Part shown: positions 1 to 6,369 of the stretch, piece by piece
Layout of the letters: the number at the start of each line of letters is the position of its first letter
How positions within the stretch are numbered: the first letter of the stretch is position 1
NCBI GenBank assembly: GCA_902783065.1
Contig: CACZPV010000150.1
Coordinates: forward strand, 1-8,247
Length of the DNA stretch: 8,247 nucleotides
Source of the DNA: an uncultured Ruminococcus sp.
GTDB lineage: Bacteria > Bacillota > Clostridia > Oscillospirales > Acutalibacteraceae
Direction of reading: 5' to 3'
Made by a program: the position numbers and the translations under genes
Notes under the pieces: generated by a model
What the model saw: the letters and a program-made list of their open reading frames with translations, nothing else
Database searches by the model: none
Told to the model about the DNA's origin: nothing

Positions 1-173
1 CGCAACCATTCAGGTTTAATCTTTTTCATCAGTCGTCTGTTTTTGTTGATTCAGTATAGAACTGATTTAATAAAATTTCAGTTTTTTTAGGAAGGGAGGC
101 TGGGGGGAAGTGTGCCAAAGGGTTTCCCAAAGAGTAAACACGGCAGCTCGCTGGCTCGCCGGTATAAGAAAAT
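1..173 (+). repeat. Interspersed repeat, copy 1 (possibly cut by the window edge)
   Basis: This stretch shares an ordered series of blocks with the reverse complement of 4331-4473. The blocks are AGGTTTAA (12-19), AGTCGTC (31-37), TTCAGTATA (50-58), TTCAGTTTTTTTAGGAAGGG (77-96), GGGTTTCCC (120-128) and a GGCTC...AAGAAAAT end (near 153-173). Block spacing is nearly the same in both copies up to the AGGAAGGG block. The 20-base block at 77-96 is also exactly repeated, inverted, at 4504-4523. This copy carries about 23 extra bases between AGGAAGGG and GGGTTTCCC. The left end may lie outside the window. No coding potential is evident, and the element ends just before the promoter of the Nudix gene. 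It could be a MITE-like or REP-like family; the mechanism is unknown. Confidence 0.7.
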
Positions 174-188
174 CAATATATACGCCTC

Positions 189-217
189 TTTACATCGGGG
201 AAAAAATGTTATATACT
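189..217 (+). promoter_or_regulatory. Sigma-A-type promoter for the Nudix gene
   Basis: TTTACA (189-194) and TATACT (212-217) are separated by exactly 17 bases, each one base off consensus. The predicted transcript starts near 224, giving an untranslated leader of about 60 bases. A weaker pair, TTGATA (237-242) and TATGTA (259-264) with a 16-base spacer, lies downstream and is an alternative. Confidence 0.6.
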
Positions 218-274
218 ATTATTGTATTATCAGAACTTGATATTATCTTGTAAAACTGTATGTAAAAAAATTGC

Positions 275-279
275 GGAGG
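275..279 (+). promoter_or_regulatory. Ribosome binding site fixing the Nudix gene start
   Basis: GGAGG lies 6 bases before the ATG at 286. The upstream in-frame TTG at 271 would place the start before the site itself, so ATG 286 is preferred. Confidence 0.8.
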
Positions 280-285
280 AATCTC

Positions 286-831
286 ATGAAGCTTTGCGAA
301 AAAACAATGAAAAGTGAAAGTATATTTGAAGGAAAAGTAATCCATGTTATGCTGGATGAGGTAGAACTGGAAGATGGTCAGACCGCAAAAAGAGAAGTCG
401 TAGGTCATAACGGAGGGGTCTGTATCGCAGCACTGACCGAAAAAAATGAACTTCTTTTTGTCAGACAGTTCCGTTATCCGTATAAAGAGATTGTTCTCGA
501 ACTGCCCGCAGGCAAGCTGGAAAAAGGACAAACTCCGTTGGAAAATGGTAAGCGTGAATTGCTTGAAGAAACAGGTGCAGTTGGCAGAGAGTATATGACT
601 CTTGGAAAAGTATATCCTTCACCCGGATATTGCGGAGAGATTATTCACCTTTATTTCTGTAAAATAGATCATTATGAGCAGCAGCAGCTTGACGACGGTG
701 AGTTTCTTAATGTGGAAAAAATCCCCCTTTCACAGGCAGCAGAAATGGTTCTGAATAATGAGATTCCCGATGCTAAAACACAGATTGCTGTATTAAAAAC
801 AGCGGCTTTGGTTCAAAAGGGAGTTTTGTAA
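286..831 (+). CDS. Nudix hydrolase, ADP-ribose pyrophosphatase (NudF-like)
   Basis: The predicted 181-residue cytoplasmic protein resembles bacterial ADP-ribose pyrophosphatases, which hydrolyse ADP-ribose to AMP and ribose 5-phosphate using divalent metal ions. The Nudix box runs from G76 to about A98, with the RELLEETGA core at 90-98. It is preceded by VRQFRYPYKEIVLELPAGK (59-77) and followed by SPGYCGE (112-118), both typical of this subfamily rather than of MutT or Ap4A hydrolases. Length fits the family. One oddity is that the first glutamate of the Gx5Ex7REUxEExGU signature is glutamine (Q82), while the metal-binding RExxEE glutamates are intact, so activity is likely retained. The start is ATG 286, fixed by GGAGG at 275-279; an internal ATG at 307 is less likely. 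It appears to be transcribed alone or at the head of the plus-strand group. The exact substrate cannot be settled from sequence. Confidence 0.9.
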   Translation: MKLCEKTMKSESIFEGKVIHVMLDEVELEDGQTAKREVVGHNGGVCIAALTEKNELLFVRQFRYPYKEIVLELPAGKLEKGQTPLENGKRELLEETGAVGREYMTLGKVYPSPGYCGEIIHLYFCKIDHYEQQQLDDGEFLNVEKIPLSQAAEMVLNNEIPDAKTQIAVLKTAALVQKGVL

Positions 832-1013
832 GCGTTTTCTGTCCCGTTCTTCCTGAAAGCAATGATATTAAAAATGCGGCATAAACATCTAAATTCAGAG
901 ATTGTTTTACTATAGAAATATCTAAAGAAAAATTTCAGATGTACAATGTCTTACCTGACGGGCAGGATGTAGTGAACATATATTATCTATTAAAATAAAC
1001 GGAAAGTGAAATT

Positions 1014-1364
1014 ATGATTAATCCGATCTTTATTATTATTTCGGCGGCAGTAATTCTGTCAGCTGCCGCAATAACCTTTATAAATAAGCCAAGAGTACCG
1101 ATAGTTGCCGGATCTATCCTTGTAGTATTGATTTTTTTTGTATTCACAACGTTTTCGATTGACAACGCAATCGCAGATGTAATGAATTCTCACGAACTCA
1201 GCAGCTTTGTGTGTTTTGCAGTGTTGAAAGATAAACCTACTTATGAAGAACTGGAAACAACTTTTACTGTTTTTTCTTGCATTGACGTGGGTCTGTTTAT
1301 TGCATCACTTGTAACTATGTTTATCGAAACATTATCCATTCTTCATAAAAATTCAAAAATGTAG
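1014..1364 (+). CDS. Small hypothetical membrane protein with three predicted helices
   Basis: I do not recognise this 116-residue protein. It has three hydrophobic segments, at about residues 4-23, 29-48 and 84-106. Between the second and third is a polar stretch (about 49-83) with acidic residues and two cysteines, and the tail is short and basic (HKNSKM). The ATG at 1014 follows GGAAAG (1001-1006) at a 7-base distance, a modest ribosome site. The 182 bases before it hold no clear promoter or terminator. It lies on the same strand as hemW, whose start is 92 bases downstream, so the two may be co-transcribed, but this says nothing firm about function. The alternating hydrophobic and polar layout supports a real integral membrane protein rather than a chance reading frame. 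It may be lineage-restricted. Confidence 0.6.
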   Translation: MINPIFIIISAAVILSAAAITFINKPRVPIVAGSILVVLIFFVFTTFSIDNAIADVMNSHELSSFVCFAVLKDKPTYEELETTFTVFSCIDVGLFIASLVTMFIETLSILHKNSKM

Positions 1365-1456
1365 AGTGGGGATGAAGTCACTGTTGACATATGTAATATG
1401 GTATTGCTTATGTTCAGTATTGTATAGGAAATTTATATTATTCAGAGAAATAAGCT

Positions 1457-2560
1457 ATGAAAAATATCGGAATCTATATTCATATCCCTTTTTGCGAAAA
1501 AAAATGTCCGTACTGCGACTTTTATTCAAGATTGGGTACGGATCAATTGTATGATGAATACACTGATCAGATGATTTCCAGGATCAGCACGTCACCTTAT
1601 GCAAAAGAATATATTGCAGATACTCTGTATTTTGGCGGAGGTACGCCAAGTCTGCTCGGTGCTGAAAGAATAGGAAAAATTATTGAAGCTGTAAAACGGA
1701 ATTTTTTTCTTAAAGTTGAAAGAGCAGAAATCACCGTTGAGGTGAATCCTTCCAAAAATGATTTTGATTTTACAATGTTGAAGTTAACGGGAGTAAACCG
1801 TATTTCTTTCGGGCTTCAATCTGCAAATGATGATGAACTGAAAATGCTCGGCAGGCTGCACAACAGTACTCAGGCATCAAAATGTATTGTTAGTGCGCAA
1901 AAGTCGGGATTTAATAATATTTCGTTGGATCTGATGCTGGCAATTCCCGGACAGACGAAAGAGAGTCTGAGAAAATCTGTTGATTTTTGTGTAAAACATA
2001 ATGCAGTACATATTTCTGCCTACATTCTTAAGATCGAACCAAATACGGTGTTTGCCCGTCAAAAAAAATGTCTGAATCTTCCTGATGAAGATGAGGCGGC
2101 AGATTATTATGAATATCTGTGTGAACTGATGAGGCAAAATGGTTATGTGCATTATGAAATATCAAATTTCTGTAAGGAAGGGTATGAAGGACGTCATAAT
2201 CTGCAATACTGGCACGACGAGGAATATCTTGGATTCGGACCTTCTGCACATTCTTTTATGGAAGGTAAACGTTTTTATACTCCGAGAAAGCTTAAAAGCT
2301 TTTATACATGCGAGAAAACTGATGATGGAAACGGGGGAGATGAAGCAGAATATATTATGCTGGCACTCAGGCTGAAAGAGGGAATTGATTTCGGAATGTT
2401 CAGAAAACGATTCGGATATCCTTTTCCGGAAAAATACCTAGAGCAAGGCCGTAAGCTTGCAGGCATCGGACTTGTTGATCTGCGGTCATCCGGTATTTCT
2501 CTCAGTGAGAAGGGTTTTTTGGTTTCCAATACGGTAATTGCAAAAATTCTTGAAATGTAA
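1457..2560 (+). CDS. hemW: Radical SAM protein HemW (haem chaperone, formerly oxygen-independent coproporphyrinogen oxidase-like)
   Basis: This 367-residue protein matches the HemW family in length (E. coli HemW is about 378) and motifs. The radical-SAM cluster motif CX3CX2C is C13, C17 and C20, followed by D21-F22. HemN has a fourth cysteine where F22 stands, so this is HemW, not HemN. The SAM-binding glycine motif FGGGTPS is at 59-65. The family blocks HYEISNF (232-238), RHNLQYW (246-252) and EEYLGFGPSAHSF (255-267) follow, then a C-terminal HemN_C-like domain (about 300-367). HemW proteins bind haem and a [4Fe-4S] cluster and are thought to deliver haem to membrane enzymes; they lack coproporphyrinogen oxidase activity. 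The ribosome site before ATG 1457 is poor, suggesting low or coupled translation. The gene usually sits beside lepA in Firmicutes, but here it follows a small membrane protein. It converges on glgA. Confidence 0.92.
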   Translation: MKNIGIYIHIPFCEKKCPYCDFYSRLGTDQLYDEYTDQMISRISTSPYAKEYIADTLYFGGGTPSLLGAERIGKIIEAVKRNFFLKVERAEITVEVNPSKNDFDFTMLKLTGVNRISFGLQSANDDELKMLGRLHNSTQASKCIVSAQKSGFNNISLDLMLAIPGQTKESLRKSVDFCVKHNAVHISAYILKIEPNTVFARQKKCLNLPDEDEAADYYEYLCELMRQNGYVHYEISNFCKEGYEGRHNLQYWHDEEYLGFGPSAHSFMEGKRFYTPRKLKSFYTCEKTDDGNGGDEAEYIMLALRLKEGIDFGMFRKRFGYPFPEKYLEQGRKLAGIGLVDLRSSGISLSEKGFLVSNTVIAKILEM

Positions 2561-2676
2561 TACTGACCTGATAAAAAAACAGACAACCTCAGTGAAATAT
2601 ACCATTAATACTTCGTTTTTGTTTTTTGATTTGTTCCTCGCAAATTCAGATAATATTTCTATCAGAAAATTAGTAT

Positions 2677-2720
2677 AAAAAAATAGCAGTCATGCCAATT
2701 CAGCAGGACTGCGATTTTTT
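2677..2720. terminator. Bidirectional intrinsic terminator between hemW and glgA
   Basis: The stem is GCAGTC (2686-2691) with GACTGC (2707-2712). After one mismatch it extends inward by TGC (2693-2695) with GCA (2703-2705), closing on a 7-base loop. It is flanked by a run of seven A (2677-2683) and a run of six T (2715-2720), so each strand's transcript gets a hairpin followed by a U-tract. It lies downstream of both convergent genes, 18 bases past the glgA stop and about 115 past the hemW stop. Confidence 0.88.
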
Positions 2721-2738
2721 AAGAAAATAACCCGATTA

Positions 2739-4193
2739 TCACCACCAATTGGTGAGGTTATAATACAGTTCTTCATAGCGTTTAGCGGATCTTGCCCAAG
2801 AATAATCCATTCTCATGCCTCTTGCTGCGATTTCATCCCAGCGGTCACGCTGTGTGAAATAAACAGTTTTTGCATAGTTGATAGCATTAAGCATTTCCTC
2901 CGCATTGTAATTAGCAAAAGTGAAACCTGTACCAGTATTGTCGTACCAGTTATACGGTTGAACGGTATCACGCAAGCCGCCTGTTTCTCTTACGATCGGT
3001 ACAGTGCCGTATCTGAGGGCAATCAACTGTGTCAGACCGCACGGTTCAAACCTTGACGGCATCAGCATAGCATCAGCAGCAGCATAAAGCTTATGCGCTC
3101 TGTTATCAGAGTAGAAAATATTAGCTGAAACTCTTTCAGGATATTTATACTGATAATACTTAAAGGTATTTTCGTATTCCTGTTCACCGGTACCAAGAAC
3201 AACGAACTGAGTATGCTCATCCGTAATTCTTTCAATTGCATAGTTAACAAGATCCAGACTCTTCTGGTCAGTCAATCGGGAAATAATTGCGATCATAAAT
3301 TTATTGTCATCCACAGGAAGTCCGAGTTCTTCCTGAAGACCTCTTTTGTTCATAACTTTTTTATCGCTGATAGACTGAGCTGTATAATGTTCAAAGATCT
3401 GAATATCATGTTCGGGATTATAAACATTATAATCAATACCGTTAACGATACCGCAGAGAGCATAGTTTTTATGCCGCATCAAGCCGTCCAGACCCTCGCC
3501 ATAATAAGGCATCTGAATTTCTCCAGCATAAGTATCGCTTACGGTTGTTACATAATCTGAGAAAACAATACCCGCCTTAAGCATATTACCGTCTTTAAAA
3601 TATTCCATATTCTGAGAGGAGAAGACATACTCCGGGAAACCGGTCAGATAGCGGAACAGTTTAAGATCCCAGATACCCTGAAACTTAAGATTATGGATTG
3701 TCATTATAGTTTTAATGCCCCAGAAGAAGCCGTTATCCTTGAACAGTGTTCTGAGGAACACCGGAACCAGAGCTGCCTGCCAGTCGTGGCAGTGAATTAT
3801 ATCGGGTTTAAAATCAATGACAGGAAGTATTGCCAGAGCTGCCTTACTGAAGTAAGTGAACTTTTCAATATCCCATTTGATATCGCCATAGGGAGAATCT
3901 CCGCCAAAATATCCTTCATTATCTATAAAGTAATATTTAATTCCCTCAAACTCATACATCATGATACCGACATATTTATGTTCCTGAATATGACCGAGAT
4001 CCATATAAAAGCTGGTTATGTATTGAAAATGCTGTCTGTATTCCCATGGAATACACATATACTTAGGAACGATGACTCTGACGTCAAATTCATCCTTATT
4101 AATCATTTTCGGGAGTGCACCAACAACATCAGCTAAACCGCCTGTTTTCACGAAAGGATAACATTCGGAAGCGACAAATAATATTTTTCTCAT
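2739..4193 (-). CDS. glgA: Glycogen synthase, ADP-glucose type (GT5)
   Basis: This 484-residue cytoplasmic enzyme extends alpha-1,4-glucan chains from ADP-glucose. It is full length (E. coli GlgA is 477). The N-terminal KTGGL loop starts at K16 and binds the sugar nucleotide. HCHDWQAAL (134-142), TIHNLKFQG (165-173) and NGIDYNVYNP (251-260) are family hallmarks. In the C-terminal Rossmann domain, ISRLTDQK (304-311) supplies R306 and K311, and MPSRFEPCGLTQL (378-390) supplies the catalytic-loop E383 and C385. One small deviation is QKS where QKG is common. AGGAGG (4200-4205) lies 6 bases from ATG 4193. It has its own promoter and its own terminator. No glgC, glgD, glgB or glgP is adjacent, so precursor supply and branching must be encoded elsewhere. 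Confidence 0.95.
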   Translation of the reverse strand: MRKILFVASECYPFVKTGGLADVVGALPKMINKDEFDVRVIVPKYMCIPWEYRQHFQYITSFYMDLGHIQEHKYVGIMMYEFEGIKYYFIDNEGYFGGDSPYGDIKWDIEKFTYFSKAALAILPVIDFKPDIIHCHDWQAALVPVFLRTLFKDNGFFWGIKTIMTIHNLKFQGIWDLKLFRYLTGFPEYVFSSQNMEYFKDGNMLKAGIVFSDYVTTVSDTYAGEIQMPYYGEGLDGLMRHKNYALCGIVNGIDYNVYNPEHDIQIFEHYTAQSISDKKVMNKRGLQEELGLPVDDNKFMIAIISRLTDQKSLDLVNYAIERITDEHTQFVVLGTGEQEYENTFKYYQYKYPERVSANIFYSDNRAHKLYAAADAMLMPSRFEPCGLTQLIALRYGTVPIVRETGGLRDTVQPYNWYDNTGTGFTFANYNAEEMLNAINYAKTVYFTQRDRWDEIAARGMRMDYSWARSAKRYEELYYNLTNWW

Positions 4194-4256
4194 AGTTTTC
4201 CTCCTGATCTGTTATATTTAATGATTCCACTATTAGCAACAATCATAACTGTTTTT

Positions 4257-4285
4257 ATTATAATCCATTTTACGGAAATATTCAA
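4257..4285 (-). promoter_or_regulatory. Sigma-A-type promoter for glgA
   Basis: Read on the minus strand, TTGAAT (4280-4285) and a perfect TATAAT (4257-4262) are 17 bases apart. Transcription is predicted to begin near 4250, leaving a leader of about 57 bases before the glgA start. The surrounding DNA is very A/T-rich. Confidence 0.7.
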
Positions 4286-4330
4286 TACATATTTCTGATT
4301 TTTAATGAAATTTTTATATAGATTATTTAA

Positions 4331-4473
4331 ATTTTCTATTGAGCCGCCGCTAAAATACATTTTTCCGGGGGAAACCCTTCCTAAAGAAACTGAACTTTAA
4401 TTTTTAATAATTCAACTTATACTGAACCGAGAAAGTTGACGACTGTGATAATGTTTAAACCTAAATAGCTGTG
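4331..4473 (-). repeat. Interspersed repeat, copy 2 (inverted relative to copy 1)
   Basis: On the minus strand the blocks occur in the same order as in copy 1. They are AGGTTTAA (4455-4462), AGTCGTC (4438-4444), TTCAGTATA (4418-4426), TTCAGTTTCTTTAGGAAGGG (4375-4394, one base different from copy 1), then directly GGGTTTCCC and a GGCTC...ATAGAAAAT end (4331-4345). It lacks the 23-base insert of copy 1. It lies upstream of the glgA promoter and is read in the same direction as glgA and ilvC. Confidence 0.68.
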
Positions 4474-4480
4474 GGAATTA

Positions 4481-4545
4481 AATTGACAGCGGCGGCACGC
4501 CGCCCCTTCCTAAAAAAACTGAATCTTTAATCATGAATCAATACT
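4481..4545 (-). repeat. Interspersed repeat, copy 3 (partial, with GC-rich hairpin)
   Basis: CCCTTCCTAAAAAAACTGAA at 4504-4523 is the exact reverse complement of 77-96 in copy 1, and the flank contains TTGATTCA as copy 1 does. The left blocks AGTCGTC and AGGTTTAA are missing. Instead of GGGTTTCCC it is followed by GGCGGCACGCCGCC (4491-4504), a near-perfect GC-only palindrome that can fold to a 5-base-pair stem with a 4-base loop. It is arranged in tandem and in the same orientation as copy 2, so the two may form one compound unit. Confidence 0.6.
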
Positions 4546-4568
4546 TCTTTCGGAACAAAAATTAGCAT

Positions 4569-4615
4569 AAAAAACAGGAGAACCACAAGACAGCTCTGCT
4601 ATCTTATGGTTCTCC
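4569..4615 (-). terminator. Intrinsic terminator of the ilv cluster
   Basis: Downstream of ilvC on the minus strand, GGAGAACCA pairs with TGGTTCTCC (4577-4585 with 4607-4615). Past one mismatch, an inner AAGA/TCTT stem and then AGC/GCT with a 3-base loop extend it. The transcript then runs into six U (4569-4574). The position, about 30 bases past the ilvC stop, fits the end of the ilv transcript. Confidence 0.92.
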
Positions 4616-4646
4616 ATATTATTATCATGTTTGTCCGTGTTGGAAC

Positions 4647-5657
4647 TTAGTCAGCGTACTTATCGTCGGTTTCGTTCCATGAATACATTTTACGGATCTC
4701 CTTGCCGACCTGCTCAAGCTGATGTTCAGCCTTGAGAGAACGCATTGCATTGAAGTGTGCTCTGCCGTTCTTGTTTTCAGCGATCCACTTGGAAGCAAAA
4801 GTACCGTCCTGAATTTCTGCGAGAACTTTCTTCATCTCTGCCTTAGTTTCAGGAGTGATGATTCTCTTACCTGTTTCGTAATCACCAAATTCAGCTGTAT
4901 CGGAGATAGAATATCTCATCATGGAGAATCCGCCGGAATAAATCAGGTCTACGATGAGCTTCATTTCATGAATACATTCAAAATATGCGTTTTCAGGTGC
5001 ATATCCTGCTTCAACAAGAGTTTCAAAACCAGCCTGCATCAGGGCTGTAACACCGCCGCAAAGAACAGCCTGCTCGCCAAAGAGGTCAGTTTCTGTTTCA
5101 ATTCTGAAAGTTGTTTCCATAACAGCAGCACGAGCGGCACCGATACCTGCGCCATAAGCGAGAGCGATATCAAGGCATTTGCCGGAAGCATCCTGATATA
5201 CAGCTACGAGAGCCGGAGTACCTTTGCCTTCAACGTATTCGGAACGTACAGTGTGACCTGGAGCTTTAGGAGCAATCATGAATACGTCAACATTTGACGG
5301 AGGAACAATCTGCTTGAAATGAATATTGAAACCATGAGCAAAAGCAATTGCTTTTCCCTCTGTGAGATTAGGCTCGATATCGTTTTTGAAGATTGCAGCC
5401 TGTTTTTCATCGGGAGTAAGAATCATGATTACGTCAGCTTTCTTTGTAGCTTCAGCGGTTGTATAAACCTCAAAGCCAAGTTCCTTGACGTGGTTCCATC
5501 TCTTGCTTCCTTCATAAAGACCGATGATAACGTTTACACCGCTGTCACGAAGGTTAAGTGCATGAGCATGTCCCTGGCTGCCGTAACCGATAATTGCAAC
5601 AGTTTTGTCCTTCAGTACGTTGATATCGCAGTCGGGCTGATAGTAGATTTTTGGCAT
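4647..5657 (-). CDS. ilvC: Ketol-acid reductoisomerase, class I
   Basis: This 336-residue enzyme isomerises and reduces 2-acetolactate or 2-aceto-2-hydroxybutyrate in valine/leucine and isoleucine synthesis, using Mg2+ and NAD(P)H. Length matches the short class I form, unlike the roughly 490-residue E. coli enzyme. The Rossmann motif GYGSQGHAHALNL is at 24-36, and FAHGF with H108 at 106-110. The C-terminal knotted domain supplies the metal ligands D191 and E195 (ETDLFGEQ), E227 and E231, plus S252. The cofactor-specificity loop reads GLYEGSKRW (46-54), with Tyr where many NADPH-type enzymes have Arg, so cofactor choice is open. The start is ATG 5657, given GGAGG at 5666-5670; an in-frame TTG at 5672 overlaps that site. 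It is the last gene of the ilvBNC cluster, 205 bases after ilvN, with a terminator downstream. Confidence 0.96.
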   Translation of the reverse strand: MPKIYYQPDCDINVLKDKTVAIIGYGSQGHAHALNLRDSGVNVIIGLYEGSKRWNHVKELGFEVYTTAEATKKADVIMILTPDEKQAAIFKNDIEPNLTEGKAIAFAHGFNIHFKQIVPPSNVDVFMIAPKAPGHTVRSEYVEGKGTPALVAVYQDASGKCLDIALAYGAGIGAARAAVMETTFRIETETDLFGEQAVLCGGVTALMQAGFETLVEAGYAPENAYFECIHEMKLIVDLIYSGGFSMMRYSISDTAEFGDYETGKRIITPETKAEMKKVLAEIQDGTFASKWIAENKNGRAHFNAMRSLKAEHQLEQVGKEIRKMYSWNETDDKYAD

Positions 5658-5665
5658 TATAAAGA

Positions 5666-5670
5666 CCTCC
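5666..5670 (-). promoter_or_regulatory. Ribosome binding site fixing the ilvC start
   Basis: GGAGG on the minus strand lies 8 bases before ATG 5657. It overlaps the alternative TTG at 5672, which rules against the longer form. Confidence 0.85.
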
Positions 5671-5737
5671 AATAATAAATTGAAAATATGTACTGTTATC
5701 AGACAGACGATAAGGGGTAAACACTGACTTCTGTGGA

Positions 5738-5788
5738 GCTGTTTTCTTTTTACGTCCCGTTAGCAGCGGGCTGAAAAAAGAAAACAAC
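5738..5788 (-). other. Long RNA hairpin in the ilvN-ilvC spacer
   Basis: In the minus-strand RNA, the segment at 5775-5788 (GTTGTTTTCTTTTT) pairs over 14 positions, including one G-U wobble, with 5738-5751 (AAAAAGAAAACAGC). A 4-base-pair CCCG/CGGG stem (5767-5770 with 5756-5759) lies inside, with a 7-base loop. The wobble pairs only in minus-strand RNA, which supports an RNA role in the ilv transcript. No U-tract follows, so it is not itself a terminator. It could be a stability or processing hairpin at the 5' side of ilvC. Confidence 0.55.
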
Positions 5789-5810
5789 GCATAATCAAGC
5801 CTGTTGTTTT
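5774..5810 (-). terminator. Possible weak terminator or attenuator between ilvN and ilvC
   Basis: In the minus-strand RNA, AAAACAAC (5803-5810) pairs perfectly with GTTGTTTT (5781-5788) across a 14-base loop that could add two G-C pairs. C and then six U (5774-5779) follow. The 8-base stem is A/T-rich, so termination would be partial at best. Its right arm is the same segment used by the longer downstream hairpin, so the two folds exclude each other. Confidence 0.4.
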
Positions 5811-5862
5811 ATCCTGCGTACATTCTGATCTGATTACAGATGTATATTATGAATCCGTCAGA

Positions 5863-6354
5863 TCATTTTCTTGACAGAACAGAATCTTTCTCGATTGCGA
5901 CAGTTCCTGTTCTGACGATCTCACGAATACCATACGGTTTAAGCAGATCGCATAAGGTTTCAAATCGTTCCAGTGTATCTGCAAACTGCAGTGTCATAGT
6001 ATTGACCGAAACATCCACGATCTTAGCATCCATAAGTTCGGCAATTTTCATTATGTCGAGCCTTTTATTTGTGGGGCTGTTAACTTTAATAAGTGACAGC
6101 TCTCTGCTTATATAATCTCCCTCGGTATAGGTACGCACCTTGATAACTGGAATAACCTTGTTCAGCTGTTTCTCAAGCTGTTCTATAACATATTCGTCAC
6201 CGTCTGCCACGATTGTCATTCTTGAAATGGTAGGATCCTCGGTAACGCCCACGGCTAAACTGTCAATATTGAAGGCTCTTCTTGAAAACAGTCCGGATAC
6301 CTTTGACAGTACACCGGGGTGGTTTTCTACAAGAACGGAAAGTGTATATTTCAT
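5863..6354 (-). CDS. ilvN: Acetolactate synthase regulatory (small) subunit
   Basis: This 163-residue protein is the regulatory partner of IlvB, activating it and conferring feedback inhibition by valine. Length and sequence match the E. coli IlvH type. An N-terminal ACT domain (about 1-75) begins LSVLVENHPGVLSKVSGLF, with the DDP-like segment EDPTISRMTIV at 39-49. A second C-terminal domain (about 80-158) follows, with the REL(S/M)LIKV block. G14 and N29, where substitutions give valine resistance in E. coli IlvH, are both present, so valine inhibition is likely. ATG 6354 is preceded by repeated AGGAGG, and the gap from ilvB is only 15 bases, so translation of the two subunits is probably coupled. 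Confidence 0.95.
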   Translation of the reverse strand: MKYTLSVLVENHPGVLSKVSGLFSRRAFNIDSLAVGVTEDPTISRMTIVADGDEYVIEQLEKQLNKVIPVIKVRTYTEGDYISRELSLIKVNSPTNKRLDIMKIAELMDAKIVDVSVNTMTLQFADTLERFETLCDLLKPYGIREIVRTGTVAIEKDSVLSRK

Positions 6355-6369
6355 ATTCTCTCCTCCTCC

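Noticed and set aside
832..1013. Terminator or promoter between the Nudix gene and the small membrane protein
   Set aside because: No hairpin with a U-tract and no -35/-10 pair of acceptable spacing could be found.
1384..1414. Promoter before hemW (TTGACA plus TATGTT)
   Set aside because: The -35 is perfect, but the spacer is 19 bases and the -10 matches only four of six positions; no better -10 is in range.
1366..1554. 62-codon plus-strand reading frame overlapping the hemW start
   Set aside because: No ribosome site, overlaps hemW by about 100 bases in another frame, and the sequence looks like a frame shadow.
5658..5730. Separate ilvC promoter (TTTACC with TAACAG, or TTATCG with CATATT)
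   Set aside because: Spacing is right, but both -35 and -10 matches are poor.
5554..5787. 77-codon minus-strand frame starting in the ilvN-ilvC spacer
   Set aside because: It starts at a TTG inside a hairpin, has no ribosome site and runs into ilvC out of frame.
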